Positions 8,580 through 17,249 of a stretch of DNA of 64,000 nt are shown here, piece by piece. Every line of letters begins with the position of its first letter. The first letter of the stretch is position 1. Source of the DNA: Bradyrhizobium zhengyangense (GTDB lineage: Bacteria > Pseudomonadota > Alphaproteobacteria > Rhizobiales > Xanthobacteraceae); the NCBI RefSeq assembly GCF_022012435.1, contig NZ_JAKLUA010000016.1:1-64000 (forward strand), written 5' to 3'. The position numbers and the translations under genes were made by a program. The notes beneath the pieces are model-generated. The model saw only the letters and a list, made by a program, of their open reading frames with translations, did no database searches and had not been told where the DNA came from.

Positions 8580-10460
8580 TTACCCTTGAGCCTGGAGCAA
8601 CGTGTTCATCATGCTCTGCACCACCGACATTACGTGCGCGTTGGCGGCATAGGCATTCTGAAGTTGGATCAGGTTCGACATCTCCGAGTCCAGGTTGACG
8701 CTGGAGGTCGAATTGAACTTGGCCTGCAGCGTCGAGACCACGACGCTCTGGCCCTGCTGGAGCTGGGTCGCCTGGGTCGAGGCGTTGGCCTGCACGCTCA
8801 GGAACTGCTGGAGGAAGTTCGAGACGCTGCCGGTGAACGGCTGGCTCGCTGAGCCGAGACCGGTCTGCGGCGAATAGGAATACACCGCAGTGGTGAGCTG
8901 CGAGTAGAGATAGTCCGAGCGCGTCGTGTCGCCCGTGGGCGTCACCGGCGAGGTGCTGTAGATCGACAGCCTGGTCGGGTCGGCGGTGAGCTGCGTGTTC
9001 ACGGCGATGCGGCCGGCAAGGCCGGTCATCTGCGAGCCGGATCCCGTGATCGCGCCGGTGTAGAGTGCCTGGCCGCCATCGGTGAACAGCGGCAGCTGCG
9101 GGCCGCCCGAGGTCAGCGAGGAGACCGTCTTGCTGCTCGACGCCGCAGTGACCTTGGCGAGGCCGCTGTTGTCGTCGGTGACGCGCAGCGTCGTCGCCGT
9201 GGCGGGCGACGGCGCCGGGGAGAACGACAAATGCGAGCCCGGCAGCGCGGTATTGAGCGCCGCCGCGATCGCGCCCATGCCGCCTGAAAAATTTAGGCCG
9301 ATCTGCACCGGATTGGCATTGGTGCCGTTCGGCAGCGGCAACGCCGTCGGATCGGTCACATTCACCAGCGTGACCTGGCGCTGGGTGTTGGTGGAGTCGA
9401 TATAGGTGATGTTGACGGTGTTGCCCGGCTGCGCGCCGGCGAGATCGATGTCGAAGCCAGCGGGCGGACCGGAGACGGGGGTGCCCGCCGTGGTCTTGTC
9501 CGACATCGCGCTCGACATCGTCGCGGCGAGCTGGTCGACCTGGTTCTGCGCCTGAACCAGCGTCTGGTCGCGCAGCTTCAGATCGGCCGCGATCTGGCCG
9601 GAGGACACGACGTTGTTGCCGGCGACGTCTATGGACGAGCCGTTCGGCAGCTTGATGGTGAGCGCGCCAACGCCGGACTTGGTTGGATCGATGTTGTAGA
9701 GCGAAGTCGCACTCAGCGCGCCTGCGGACGCGAAGGAGAATTGCGAGGCGAGCCCCGCGCCGACCAGCTGGATGCCTGTCGTGGTGTAGATGTTGGCCTG
9801 GTTCGACCCGTCGGTGGTGACGCGGACGTCGACATATTTCGACAGGCTGTTGATGGCCTGGTCGCGCTGATCCATCAGGGTTGCCGCGGACGGATCCGTC
9901 GGCGCCAGGCCCTGCAGCTTGGTGTTGATGTCGGCGATCTGGTTCAATGCCGCGTTCGCAGCTTGCGACGAGGTGCCGAGATCCTGCTCGACGTTCGAGC
10001 GCAGCGACTGGATGCCCTTGGTGGTGAGGTTGAGCTGCGTCGCCAGCGCTTGCGCGGCGCCGAGCGCAACGCGCTGCGCCGACGAGGAGCCTGCGCTGGT
10101 GGAGAGCGCCTGCAGCGAAGAGGTGAAATCGTTCAGCGCGTTTTCGAGCGTGCCGCTGTTGCCGGGCGTGCCGTAGACACTCTGAAGCTGCTTCAGAATG
10201 TTGGCCATCTGGTCGGCATAACCGCTGCCGCCGGTCTCGGTGCGCAGCTGGTTCTGCACATAGCTGTCGATGTCGCGGCTGACGCCTGTCGTCTTGGCCG
10301 TCGAGCCGAAGTCACCGGTGGTGACTTCGATCTGGTTCGGCGTCTGGGCGACGTAACCCGGCGTCTGCGAATTTGCGACGTTCGACGAGACGATCGAGAG
10401 CGCAGCCTGGTTGGCACGCAGACCGCTCATCGCACTGGCAAGGGCTGAACTCAAACCCAT
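8580..10460 (-). CDS. flgK: flagellar hook-associated protein FlgK (HAP1)
   Basis: The 626-residue protein starts MGLSSALASAMSGLRANQAAL and SIVSSNVANSQTPGY, the rod/hook-family N-terminal signature with the NxxTPGY turn seen in FlgK, and ends with QLQNAYAANAHVMSVVQSMM, the matching C-terminal helix. FlgK sits between hook and FlgL and is needed for filament attachment. Its length is ordinary for HAP1, unlike the enlarged FlgL and FlgE beside it, and it lacks their shared insert. It follows flgE by 34 bases and precedes flgL by 18, so one transcript from the sigma-54 promoter before flgE is likely. Confidence 0.94.
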   Translation of the reverse strand: MGLSSALASAMSGLRANQAALSIVSSNVANSQTPGYVAQTPNQIEVTTGDFGSTAKTTGVSRDIDSYVQNQLRTETGGSGYADQMANILKQLQSVYGTPGNSGTLENALNDFTSSLQALSTSAGSSSAQRVALGAAQALATQLNLTTKGIQSLRSNVEQDLGTSSQAANAALNQIADINTKLQGLAPTDPSAATLMDQRDQAINSLSKYVDVRVTTDGSNQANIYTTTGIQLVGAGLASQFSFASAGALSATSLYNIDPTKSGVGALTIKLPNGSSIDVAGNNVVSSGQIAADLKLRDQTLVQAQNQVDQLAATMSSAMSDKTTAGTPVSGPPAGFDIDLAGAQPGNTVNITYIDSTNTQRQVTLVNVTDPTALPLPNGTNANPVQIGLNFSGGMGAIAAALNTALPGSHLSFSPAPSPATATTLRVTDDNSGLAKVTAASSSKTVSSLTSGGPQLPLFTDGGQALYTGAITGSGSQMTGLAGRIAVNTQLTADPTRLSIYSTSPVTPTGDTTRSDYLYSQLTTAVYSYSPQTGLGSASQPFTGSVSNFLQQFLSVQANASTQATQLQQGQSVVVSTLQAKFNSTSSVNLDSEMSNLIQLQNAYAANAHVMSVVQSMMNTLLQAQG

Positions 10461-10494
10461 GTTACTTGCCGCCTTTGGTTACGTTACGCGCCGG

Positions 10495-12747
10495 TCAGCG
10501 CAACACGTTGAGGAGATCCTGGACCATCGAATTCGCCGTCGTGATCACCTTGGTGTTGGCCGAATAGGCCTGCTGGGTCACGATCAGCTTGGTGAATTCG
10601 TCGGCGATGTCGGTGTTGGATCCCTCCAGCGACGAACCGCTGATGGTGCCCGAGGCGCCATCGATCGCAGGTCCGGACTGGTCGGTCGCAGCGTAGGCGC
10701 CCCCGTCAAGCGCCTTGAGGTAGTTGGTCCCGTTGAAATGCGACAGCGACACCTGGGCGAGGTCGAGGTTCTGGCCGTTGGAGAAGGTCCCGACCACGAG
10801 ACCGTTGTTGTTGACGGCGACCGAGCGGAGCTGGCCGGCGGCGTAGCCGTTTTGCGTGATGGTGTTGATCGTCACCGCACCGCTGGTGCTGGCATATTGC
10901 GTCAGGCCGCCAGAGGAGATGTTGAAGGCGACCGAGCCGAGCGACTGACCGCCGACGCTGACGTTGTTGATGGTGATGCCGGAGCCACTCGGCGAGGTCA
11001 GCGAGCCGTCGGCAGCGAAGGTAAAGGCCTGCCCGGTGTTGACCCAGCCGACCGTCGTACCGGTCGCATTCGGGTCGGTCTGGTAGAACAGGTTCCAGCT
11101 ATCGGAATGACCCGCGCCCAGCGACGCACTGTCGGTCTTGGCCCAGCGCAATTGCAGATTCACCGGCGTGCCGGCGGCATTGTAGGCGGTCACCGCGCCG
11201 CCGCTGATCGATTCCTTTGTGAAGGTGGCGATGTCGTTGCCGATCACGCCGCCGGTGCCGGCGGTGCCGCCACCGTCGCGGTTCTTGGTGATGGTCGAGG
11301 TGAAGCCGAGCGCGGCGAAGGCCGCGCTGTTGGAGCTCGACACCGACAGGTTCGAAACGGTGCCGGTGTTCAGCGTGATCACGCCACCGGCGCTGATCGA
11401 TGATCCCGACGCACCGGAAAGAGCATCAATCTTGCCGAGCAGGGTCGTAATGTTGTCGGTGACGTTGATCTGGTTCGGGCCGGACGCGCCCGACGCCATG
11501 AAGGTCAGTGTCTGACCGTCGACCGTGATGGTGTCGTTCGCAGCAAACCCTGATGTGAGCACTTCGGCGCCGCCGGCCGTCGCGGCGCCGCTCAGCACAG
11601 TCGCGCCGGTGATAGCGGGAGAGGACAGCACGTTGCCGCCGCGCGTCACGGTGCTGAGGCCAAGCGCGGTGGCCGCCGTACCGCTGCCGACCGCCACGTC
11701 GGTGCCGGTACCCGTCGAGATCTGGATGTTGCCCGTGGCGTTCAGCGATGCTGTAACACCGGCGCCACCCGCGGTTTGAATCGCGGTAAGGATGCTCTGA
11801 ACCGTCGCCGACGTGCCCGCGCCGAGACCGATCGTGGTGTTGCTGCCGGCCGTCGTGACGGTGGTGCCGCCGTTAAAGGTGATGGTGTTGCCGTTAATGG
11901 TCAGCGTCTGGCCGCTCAGCGCGGTGAGGATGCTGGAGGCGAGATGGGTGCCCACCGAGTTGTCGAGGGACGTGGAGGTCGAGGCCACCGCGGCTGAATT
12001 GTTCTGGAGCGCAACCGTGCCTGTCCCCGTCGTCGACGAGTAGGGCGAGCGGATATTGCCGGTTGCGGCTGCACCTGACACGGTCGCGCTGGTATAGGGC
12101 GCGGGCGGCGTGCCGACCGGCAACGGGTTGGCCTGGAAGTCCGACGGGTTCAGTCCTCCGGCCGCCAGTAGCGTGCCGGTCGCAGCAGTCGAGCTCGCCA
12201 CCGTGTTCGGCACGGATGGCAGGTTCGCGGCGTACTGGATCGAGGTGGTGGCCTGAGCCGGGATGAAGTTGTTTTGGAATTTCAGGACGGTCGCAACGTT
12301 GCCCTGCGGGTTGCCGGTCTTCGGGTCGACCGTGACGCCCATCAAATAGTAGCCGGCGCCATTGACGAGGTTGCCGTTGGAATTGAGCTGGAAGTCGCCG
12401 CGCCTTGTGTAATAGGTGACGCCGCTGAACTGCGGCAAGTTGTCGACGACGCTGGTCGCCTTCTGGATCGAGAAGAAGCCGTCACCGGTGATCGCCATGT
12501 TGGTAGCGACGGTGGAGGACGAGATCGTGCCCTGGGTGGTGATGGTGGCCTTGGCATTGGCAGTCACGCCGCCCGCGACCTGCTTGCTCGGCACCGAGGC
12601 GTCGGGAATGAGATCGACGAAGCTGGTCCCGATGCCCTTGTAACCGGTGGTGGATGAGTTCGCGATATTGCCCGAGATGTTCTGAAGCGCGTAGGACTGC
12701 GCCTGCAGGCCACCCACCGAGGTGTTCATTGCATCGAAGATACCCAT
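10495..12747 (-). CDS. flgE: flagellar hook protein FlgE, enlarged
   Basis: The 750-residue protein carries FlgE ends: MGIFDAMNTSVGGLQAQSYA with ISGNIANSSTTGYKG at the N-terminus, and SNTDIADEFTKLIVTQQAYS plus ITTANSMVQDLLNVLR at the C-terminus. It polymerises into the hook after export. It is far longer than the enteric protein (about 400 residues) because of a central insert, residues about 226-483, shared with FlgL. It is the first gene of the operon, and a consensus sigma-54 promoter lies 65-79 bases upstream. Start at 12747 is supported by the conserved N-terminus. Confidence 0.94.
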   Translation of the reverse strand: MGIFDAMNTSVGGLQAQSYALQNISGNIANSSTTGYKGIGTSFVDLIPDASVPSKQVAGGVTANAKATITTQGTISSSTVATNMAITGDGFFSIQKATSVVDNLPQFSGVTYYTRRGDFQLNSNGNLVNGAGYYLMGVTVDPKTGNPQGNVATVLKFQNNFIPAQATTSIQYAANLPSVPNTVASSTAATGTLLAAGGLNPSDFQANPLPVGTPPAPYTSATVSGAAATGNIRSPYSSTTGTGTVALQNNSAAVASTSTSLDNSVGTHLASSILTALSGQTLTINGNTITFNGGTTVTTAGSNTTIGLGAGTSATVQSILTAIQTAGGAGVTASLNATGNIQISTGTGTDVAVGSGTAATALGLSTVTRGGNVLSSPAITGATVLSGAATAGGAEVLTSGFAANDTITVDGQTLTFMASGASGPNQINVTDNITTLLGKIDALSGASGSSISAGGVITLNTGTVSNLSVSSSNSAAFAALGFTSTITKNRDGGGTAGTGGVIGNDIATFTKESISGGAVTAYNAAGTPVNLQLRWAKTDSASLGAGHSDSWNLFYQTDPNATGTTVGWVNTGQAFTFAADGSLTSPSGSGITINNVSVGGQSLGSVAFNISSGGLTQYASTSGAVTINTITQNGYAAGQLRSVAVNNNGLVVGTFSNGQNLDLAQVSLSHFNGTNYLKALDGGAYAATDQSGPAIDGASGTISGSSLEGSNTDIADEFTKLIVTQQAYSANTKVITTANSMVQDLLNVLR
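11299..12072 (-). repeat. FlgE copy of the insert shared with FlgL
   Basis: This encodes FlgE residues about 226-483, homologous to FlgL residues about 335-611. Another well-kept block (TALGLS-VTRGGNV) has 23 of 28 residues identical by eye. It is slightly shorter than the FlgL copy, with gaps near GPPAVSPD of the FlgL copy. Confidence 0.85.
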
Positions 12748-12811
12748 AACTTTGTCTCCAAATCCGATCTCGGCGGCCGGCAGACCCGTGGCCGCAGTCG
12801 GAGGAGACGCC

Positions 12812-12826
12812 GCAAGGCCTGTGCCA
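12812..12826 (-). promoter_or_regulatory. sigma-54 promoter of flgE-flgK-flgL
   Basis: On the minus strand the sequence reads TGGCAC-AGGCC-TTGC, an exact match to the RpoN -24/-12 consensus TGGCAC-N5-TTGC with the required GG and GC. It ends 65 bases before the flgE ATG, giving a leader of roughly 50 bases. Hook genes are classic sigma-54 targets in alphaproteobacteria. Confidence 0.88.
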
Positions 12827-12860
12827 ACGCGGGTATTCCCATGAAATCAATCACTTAAAT

Positions 12861-12894
12861 AAATATGCCCCAGCCGATGGACCGGGGCATATTT
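12861..12894 (-). terminator. terminator of msrB
   Basis: An 11-bp stem (AAATATGCCCC with GGGGCATATTT) closes a 12-base loop about 45 bases past the msrB stop. On the minus strand it runs into an AT-rich tail (ATTTATTTAAG), as expected for intrinsic termination. It also insulates flgE from msrB transcription. Confidence 0.75.
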
Positions 12895-12937
12895 GCCGGA
12901 CCGGCAACAATTGCCGGGGAAACTCGTCAATAAGACC

Positions 12938-13450
12938 TCACGTCGCCGACGGTGTCGCCGGGTGGAAAACCAGCCCGAAACCGTCGATGCAATAGCGCAG
13001 GCCGGTCGGCTTCGGACCGTCGTCGAAGACGTGGCCGAGATGGCCGCCGCAGCGCCGGCAGTGCACCTCGGTGCGCACCATGCCGAAGGTGCGGTCCTCG
13101 GTCTTGCCGACATTGCCCTCGATCGGCTGGTAGAAGCTCGGCCAACCGGTGCCGCTCTCGAATTTGGTCTCGGACGTAAACAGCGGCAGGTCGCAGCCGG
13201 CGCAGGCGAAAGTGCCCTTGCGGTGCTCGTTCAGCAGCGGGCTCGAGCCCGGGCGCTCGGTGCCTTCCTTGCGCAAGATCTCATATTGCTGCGGCGTCAA
13301 CTGCGCCCGCCACTCGGCGTCGGTCTTCTCGATCTCGAACTTTTGCGCGGCCTTCTCTCCGGCCTCGGCCGGCGTTGCTCTCAGCCAGCGGAAGGCCGAA
13401 AGGCCAAACAGGCCGGCGACAGTCGTTAGCAGGATGCGGCGGTCAAACAT
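12938..13450 (-). CDS. msrB: exported peptide-methionine (R)-S-oxide reductase MsrB
   Basis: The 170-residue protein reduces methionine-R-sulfoxide in oxidised proteins. Zinc ligands are the pairs C83/C86 (CAGC) and C131/C134 (CRRC), the SGTGWPSF block is present, and RYCI holds the catalytic Cys, C154. Residues 1-30 (MFDRRILLTTVAGLFGLSAF...ATPAEA) look like an export signal, with an RR pair that could make it a Tat substrate, so it probably acts in the periplasm. ATG 13450 is chosen because the signal peptide begins there; the open frame upstream is not conserved-looking. It stands alone between a terminator and the FAD oxidoreductase gene. Confidence 0.92.
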   Translation of the reverse strand: MFDRRILLTTVAGLFGLSAFRWLRATPAEAGEKAAQKFEIEKTDAEWRAQLTPQQYEILRKEGTERPGSSPLLNEHRKGTFACAGCDLPLFTSETKFESGTGWPSFYQPIEGNVGKTEDRTFGMVRTEVHCRRCGGHLGHVFDDGPKPTGLRYCIDGFGLVFHPATPSAT

Positions 13451-13535
13451 CTCATTCTCCGTGCGGGAGCTGTACGCCCTGAGATACGGGCTCTGACGGC
13501 CAATGTTACACGTCAAGGCCGAATTTTTCGCGCCC

Positions 13536-15011
13536 TTATTGCGGAACGCCTTGCACCTGCGAGGTCTCCGGGGCGGCAGGTTCCGCCTCCTCGGCCGCAG
13601 TTGGCTGTGGCGGCGGCGGGGCCATCCGCGGCCGAACCCCTGAGGGCGGACGGCGCGGACCGGTGCCGGCGGCCCGGTTGGCCTCGGCGAGGCGCGCCTC
13701 GCGTTCCCTGTCCTTCACCCGCGCCCGCTCGCGATAGCGGGCAAGCGTCCCCGCGGCCGCGGAACTCGCCCTGCCCCATAGGCCGACCAACTGGCCCGCA
13801 ACCCGTCCCGTCGCGCCGCCGGCCCAGACCAGCTCGAACGGCAAGAACAGCTTCCAGCGCTCCTCACCCCACAGGATGCTGCGCGCAATCAGTTGTCCGG
13901 CCATGGCTGAGGTATTCATGCCCTGGCGGCCGAATCCGCTCGCCACCCACAGGCCTTTGCGCAGCTGGCCGATCTGCGGCATGCCGTGCACGGTCTGCCC
14001 GGTGGCGCCGCCGAACATGTCAGTAACCTCGACATTGCCGAGTTCGGGGAAGATCGAGCGGATGCGACGCTTGACGCTGCCCGCGAAGCGCTGCGGTCTC
14101 GCGGCCCAGGTGGTCTCGGGGCTCTCCCACATCAGGCGGTCGCCATCGACGATGCGGAAGTGATCGACGCCGTCGGAATCCATCACCGATCCCTTGAAGC
14201 CGATGATTTCGTGCACGCGCTCGCCGAGCGGCGCGGTGATGCCGGCATAGCGCCAGACCGGCAGCAACGTCTCCGACAGGCGCCGCAGGGGCGCGCCGAG
14301 ATGAATGTTGCCGGCAAGCACGATGTGGGAGGCGCGCAGTCGCGCCGAGGGCGTGACGATGCGCTTGCGGATACCGGAATGGTCGATGCTGACGACTGGC
14401 GTGTCCTCGAAGATGCGCGCACCGGCGCGCCGTGCCAGCGCCGCAAGGCCATGCACATATTTGCGGCCGTCGACCTGGAACGCCTTGGGGTAGTAGACAC
14501 CGTGGAAGTAACGATCGGTCTTGAGCGCTGCGCGCACGCGATCGACCTGCCAGCCTTCGACCTCGGTATCGAAATCCTCGTACAGCATCTGGAGGCGGCT
14601 GATCAGCCGGTCGCCGGCATCGACGTTGGAGACCTCGAGCACGCCCTCGGTGAGGCCGATATCAGGCATGTTCTCTTCGGTCGCGTTGGCCCGTACGAGC
14701 TCCGCGCCCTCCTTCGAGAGCGCCCACAATTCGCTGGTATCCTCGAAGCCGATGCGCTCGATCAGCTCGGTGAGCGGCAACGCAAAGCCCGGCATCACGG
14801 TGCCGAGCTGGTTGCCGGAGGCGTTCCAGCCGATATGACGGCCCTCGAGCACCGCGACGCTGGCCCCGAGCCGTGCCGCCTCGAGTGCAATGGAAAGGCC
14901 GGCAAGCCCTGCCCCGATCACGCAAATATCAGCGTCAAGATCGAAGGACAGCCGAGCGCGCTCGCGAAAGCCGGCTTCTTCCTGGGACGCGCTTGTGAAA
15001 GTCTCGCTCAT
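13536..15011 (-). CDS. FAD-dependent oxidoreductase (DAO family)
   Basis: The 491-residue protein has a Rossmann FAD motif, VIGAGLAG at residues 31-38, followed by LEGRHIGWNASGNQLG, the pattern of the glycine oxidase/D-amino-acid oxidase family. MFGGATGQTVHGMPQIG and GLWVASGFGRQGMNTSAMAG form the C-terminal FAD-contacting block. The substrate is unknown; proteins of this shape often oxidise amino acids or amines such as gamma-glutamylputrescine. A Pro/Arg/Ala-rich tail of about 70 residues follows the domain. Start at 15011 (MSETFT) is preferred; the upstream frame runs through a REP palindrome. It is divergent from sixA. Confidence 0.85.
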   Translation of the reverse strand: MSETFTSASQEEAGFRERARLSFDLDADICVIGAGLAGLSIALEAARLGASVAVLEGRHIGWNASGNQLGTVMPGFALPLTELIERIGFEDTSELWALSKEGAELVRANATEENMPDIGLTEGVLEVSNVDAGDRLISRLQMLYEDFDTEVEGWQVDRVRAALKTDRYFHGVYYPKAFQVDGRKYVHGLAALARRAGARIFEDTPVVSIDHSGIRKRIVTPSARLRASHIVLAGNIHLGAPLRRLSETLLPVWRYAGITAPLGERVHEIIGFKGSVMDSDGVDHFRIVDGDRLMWESPETTWAARPQRFAGSVKRRIRSIFPELGNVEVTDMFGGATGQTVHGMPQIGQLRKGLWVASGFGRQGMNTSAMAGQLIARSILWGEERWKLFLPFELVWAGGATGRVAGQLVGLWGRASSAAAGTLARYRERARVKDREREARLAEANRAAGTGPRRPPSGVRPRMAPPPPQPTAAEEAEPAAPETSQVQGVPQ

Positions 15012-15022
15012 AGCGTTTCTTA

Positions 15023-15071
15023 GAGCATGATCCGGAAAAGTGCGCAGCGGTTTTCCGATAAGATCATGCTC
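15023..15071. repeat. REP-type palindrome, family A copy 1
   Basis: GAGCATGATC and GATCATGCTC flank an inner CGGAAAAGTG / GGTTTTCCGA pair, making an imperfect 49-base palindrome. A near copy lies at 33609-33657. Elements of this form are scattered through Bradyrhizobium intergenic regions. Confidence 0.8.
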
Positions 15072-15165
15072 AAAATAATAAGCTGATACCAATCGGGCGC
15101 TTGTCACCTTGTCCTCAATGGGCCGCCTGTAGATTATTCTGAACGTGGAACGATTCGAGAATGCC

Positions 15166-15702
15166 ATGCGCCGTTTGATGCTGCTGCGTCACGCCAAGAC
15201 CGAGACCGACGCGCCAAGCGGCCGCGACCAGGACCGCCGGCTCGACCATCGCGGTCAGCGGGATGCCGCCGAGATGGGCGACTGGATGGCCGCCCATCCG
15301 CCCGTCCCCGAGACCGTGCTGGTGTCGCATGCCGTCCGTGCCAGACAGACCTGGGACATCGCCTGGGAAGCGATGAAAGACCGCGTCGCAGCGCCTAAGG
15401 TCGAGATCCTGCCGGAACTCTACGGCGCCGATCCCGCGCAGATTCTCGAAACCATTCGCACTGCAACGATCCCGGCCAATCCCAAGCAGCTCCTGCTGGT
15501 CGGGCACAATCCCGGCATGCATGAGGCGGCCCTGATGCTGACGGGCGGCGGCGACCAGGCCAGTGCCAAGGCACTCGCCGACAATCTGCCCACGGCGGGG
15601 CTTGCGGTCCTTGACTTTGATGTCAAGGATTGGGGGGACGTGGCCTACCGCCGCGGCAAACTGGTGCTGTTCGTCAGCCCCAAATTGCTTCGACTGGGAT
15701 GA
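15166..15702 (+). CDS. sixA: SixA-type phosphohistidine phosphatase
   Basis: The 178-residue protein belongs to the histidine phosphatase (phosphoglycerate mutase-like) superfamily. RRLMLLRHAKTETD contains the RHA motif whose His is phosphorylated, SHAVRARQT gives the second Arg, and LLLVGHNPGM the second catalytic His. SixA removes phosphate from histidines of Hpt or PTS proteins. Start at ATG 15166 fits the family N-terminus; an in-frame GTG at 15145 is possible. A separate Hpt protein is encoded at 40872-41246, but no link is implied. Confidence 0.88.
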   Translation: MRRLMLLRHAKTETDAPSGRDQDRRLDHRGQRDAAEMGDWMAAHPPVPETVLVSHAVRARQTWDIAWEAMKDRVAAPKVEILPELYGADPAQILETIRTATIPANPKQLLLVGHNPGMHEAALMLTGGGDQASAKALADNLPTAGLAVLDFDVKDWGDVAYRRGKLVLFVSPKLLRLG

Positions 15703-15752
15703 TCGCGCGACGTACCGGGACAACGTGCTGACCGGAAGATTTGGAGGCGCAG

Positions 15753-16178
15753 ATGTTCAAGTCCATTCTCGTGCCCATCGACCTCGCCGACACCGATCTA
15801 GCAAAGCCAGCGATCGCAACCGCGACGACGCTGTCGCAGAACTGGAGCGGATCGGTCCGGCTGCTCAACGTGCTGCCGATGACGCCAGTGATGCTGGCCG
15901 AATATGTCCCGGCCGACTTCGACGAACAGCAGCGCCAGACCTCTGAAGAGGCGCTCGCCATCGTCGCCCGCGAGTCGGGCATCGACGCCTCCCACATCTC
16001 CAGCGTGGTCCGCCAGGGCGGCATCTATCACGAGATCCTGGAGGAAGCCGCGCAGATGAAGGCCGACCTGATCGTCATGACCTCGCACCGGCCGGCGATG
16101 CGCACGTATTTCCTCGGCTCCAATGCCGGGCACGTGGTGCGTTATGCCAAATGCTCCGTACTGGTGGTGAGGCACTGA
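15753..16178 (+). CDS. universal stress protein (UspA family)
   Basis: The 141-residue protein has a single Usp domain: MFKSILVPIDLADTDLA is the first strand, and LIVMTSHRPAMRTYFLGSNA followed by CSVLVVRH is the ATP-binding G-2x-G-9x-G region in modified form. Such proteins bind ATP or partner proteins under stress. GGAGG at 15743-15747 supports the start. A membrane protein gene follows after 15 bases, probably on the same transcript. Confidence 0.9.
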   Translation: MFKSILVPIDLADTDLAKPAIATATTLSQNWSGSVRLLNVLPMTPVMLAEYVPADFDEQQRQTSEEALAIVARESGIDASHISSVVRQGGIYHEILEEAAQMKADLIVMTSHRPAMRTYFLGSNAGHVVRYAKCSVLVVRH

Positions 16179-16193
16179 AACAGGAACAATGGC

Positions 16194-16652
16194 GTGAAGC
16201 AATTCTGGCGGAGGTGGACCTACGAGGTCCCGCTAGCAATCGGCGATGCGCTGTGGGAGGTGCTGGTCGTGCAACTCGCCGCGCTGCTCGACAGGCTGAC
16301 GGTGCGCAAGGTCATCGCCTTCATCCCCGTCGTCATCCTCATCGCCGCCTACTATCACAGCATCCCGATTCCGCCGGAGCTGATGCTGGTCGGCGACTTC
16401 CTAGCCTATATCGACATCTTCTCGGTGCTGTTCCTGCTCGGCGTGCTGAGCCGCATCACGACGATCATGTTCGTCGTCAAACAGGCGGCGGCGCGCATCG
16501 CGGCGCTCGCGGACAGTACCGTTTCACGAGTAAAGCGCTTCGATATCAGGCATGGGCGCCAGCGTAGCACTCCGATGCGTCCGCGTCGTAAGCCTAGTGC
16601 ATCTGAGGAAGATCGAGCTTATGGAGTGTGGGGTCAGATCGCGCTCGCCTGA
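16194..16652 (+). CDS. small membrane protein of unknown function
   Basis: The 152-residue product has a likely membrane segment at about residues 40-60 (KVIAFIPVVILIAAYYHSI) and a second at about 65-95 (ELMLVGDFLAYIDIFSVLFL). I do not recognise the family. The GTG start at 16194 is backed by AGGAAC upstream. The last 40 residues, after RVKRFDIRHG, are basic and low in pattern, and the frame enters repeat-like DNA, so the natural end may be degenerate. It follows the universal stress gene closely. Confidence 0.65.
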   Translation: MKQFWRRWTYEVPLAIGDALWEVLVVQLAALLDRLTVRKVIAFIPVVILIAAYYHSIPIPPELMLVGDFLAYIDIFSVLFLLGVLSRITTIMFVVKQAAARIAALADSTVSRVKRFDIRHGRQRSTPMRPRRKPSASEEDRAYGVWGQIALA

Positions 16653-16676
16653 TTGCAGCGATGCGGGGTCAAAGCT

Positions 16677-16819
16677 CTCACCAAGCCGTCATTGCGAACG
16701 CAGCGCTTGTTCGGCGGTACGCTGCAGAGCCGGGGCCCATGCATCAGCGTATCAGCTTCTGGGTCCCGGCTCTGCGCCGCAACGCCAAGGGCGTTGCAGC
16801 GCGTCCGGGACACAGAAGA
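16677..16819. repeat. intergenic repeat element (GTCATTGCGA / GTCCCGGCTCTGCG type)
   Basis: The stretch starts CCGTCATTGCGAACGCAGCG and continues with GTCCCGGCTCTGCGCCGCA and GCGTCCGGGACAC, words common in Bradyrhizobium intergenic repeats. AGAGCCGGG and CCCGGCTCT, and GTCCCGG and CCGGGAC, are mutually complementary. It fills the gap between the membrane gene and the DUF1127 gene. Confidence 0.6.
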
Positions 16820-16825
16820 GCAAGC

Positions 16826-17062
16826 TCACAGATACCGCGTCAGCTCGGTCTTGAACTGACCGTAGACGGCGTCTTCGATCTGGCTGCGGTTGATGCCGAT
16901 GTCGCGCAGGGCGCGGTCGTCGAGATCGTTCAGCGTCTTGATGGCGGAGCGGCGCTCCAGGCGATCGAACAGGGCGTAGGCGGCGTTGACGAGCGTGGCA
17001 AGAAATCCGCTCGACGAGGATGGGCGTAAAGACCGCCCGGCAGTTTGCGAGATCGTGGTCAT
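16826..17062 (-). CDS. DUF1127 (YjiS-like) small protein
   Basis: The 78-residue protein ends in the DUF1127 pattern: RRSAIKTLNDLDDRALRDIG, then INRSQIEDAV. Such short Arg-rich proteins are common in Rhizobiales. Some bind RNA or tune phosphate and stress responses, but the role here is unknown. The C-terminus (GQFKTELTRYL) is also typical. It is divergent from the MocR-type regulator and shares its 187-base upstream region. Confidence 0.85.
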   Translation of the reverse strand: MTTISQTAGRSLRPSSSSGFLATLVNAAYALFDRLERRSAIKTLNDLDDRALRDIGINRSQIEDAVYGQFKTELTRYL

Positions 17063-17210
17063 GTTTCTTCTCCGGCCTTATATCCCGCGCGGCGAAGCAG
17101 GTGCCGTTGGCGCAAACGCTGGAAGCGCTTGCACCTCATCTTACCGTCGGATTGCTCTCGCTCACCTCGGTTCAATCGCGGAACTTGATGGAACTTAAAT
17201 GCTCCAGTAC

Positions 17211-17248
17211 ATTGCTCGGAGCAAGAAAAACATTGCTCTCGGTGCAAT
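17211..17248. promoter_or_regulatory. paired operator-like palindromes before the MocR gene
   Basis: ATTGCTCGGAGCAA (17211-17224) and ATTGC-TCTCGGT-GCAAT (17232-17248) are two near-palindromes with the same ATTGCTC head, 21 bases apart (two helical turns). The second ends one base before the ATG at 17250. Autoregulated GntR/MocR proteins bind such tandem sites. A further direct repeat, GGAACTT-(N3)-GGAACTT style, lies just upstream near 17180-17197. Confidence 0.55.
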
Positions 17249-17249
17249 A

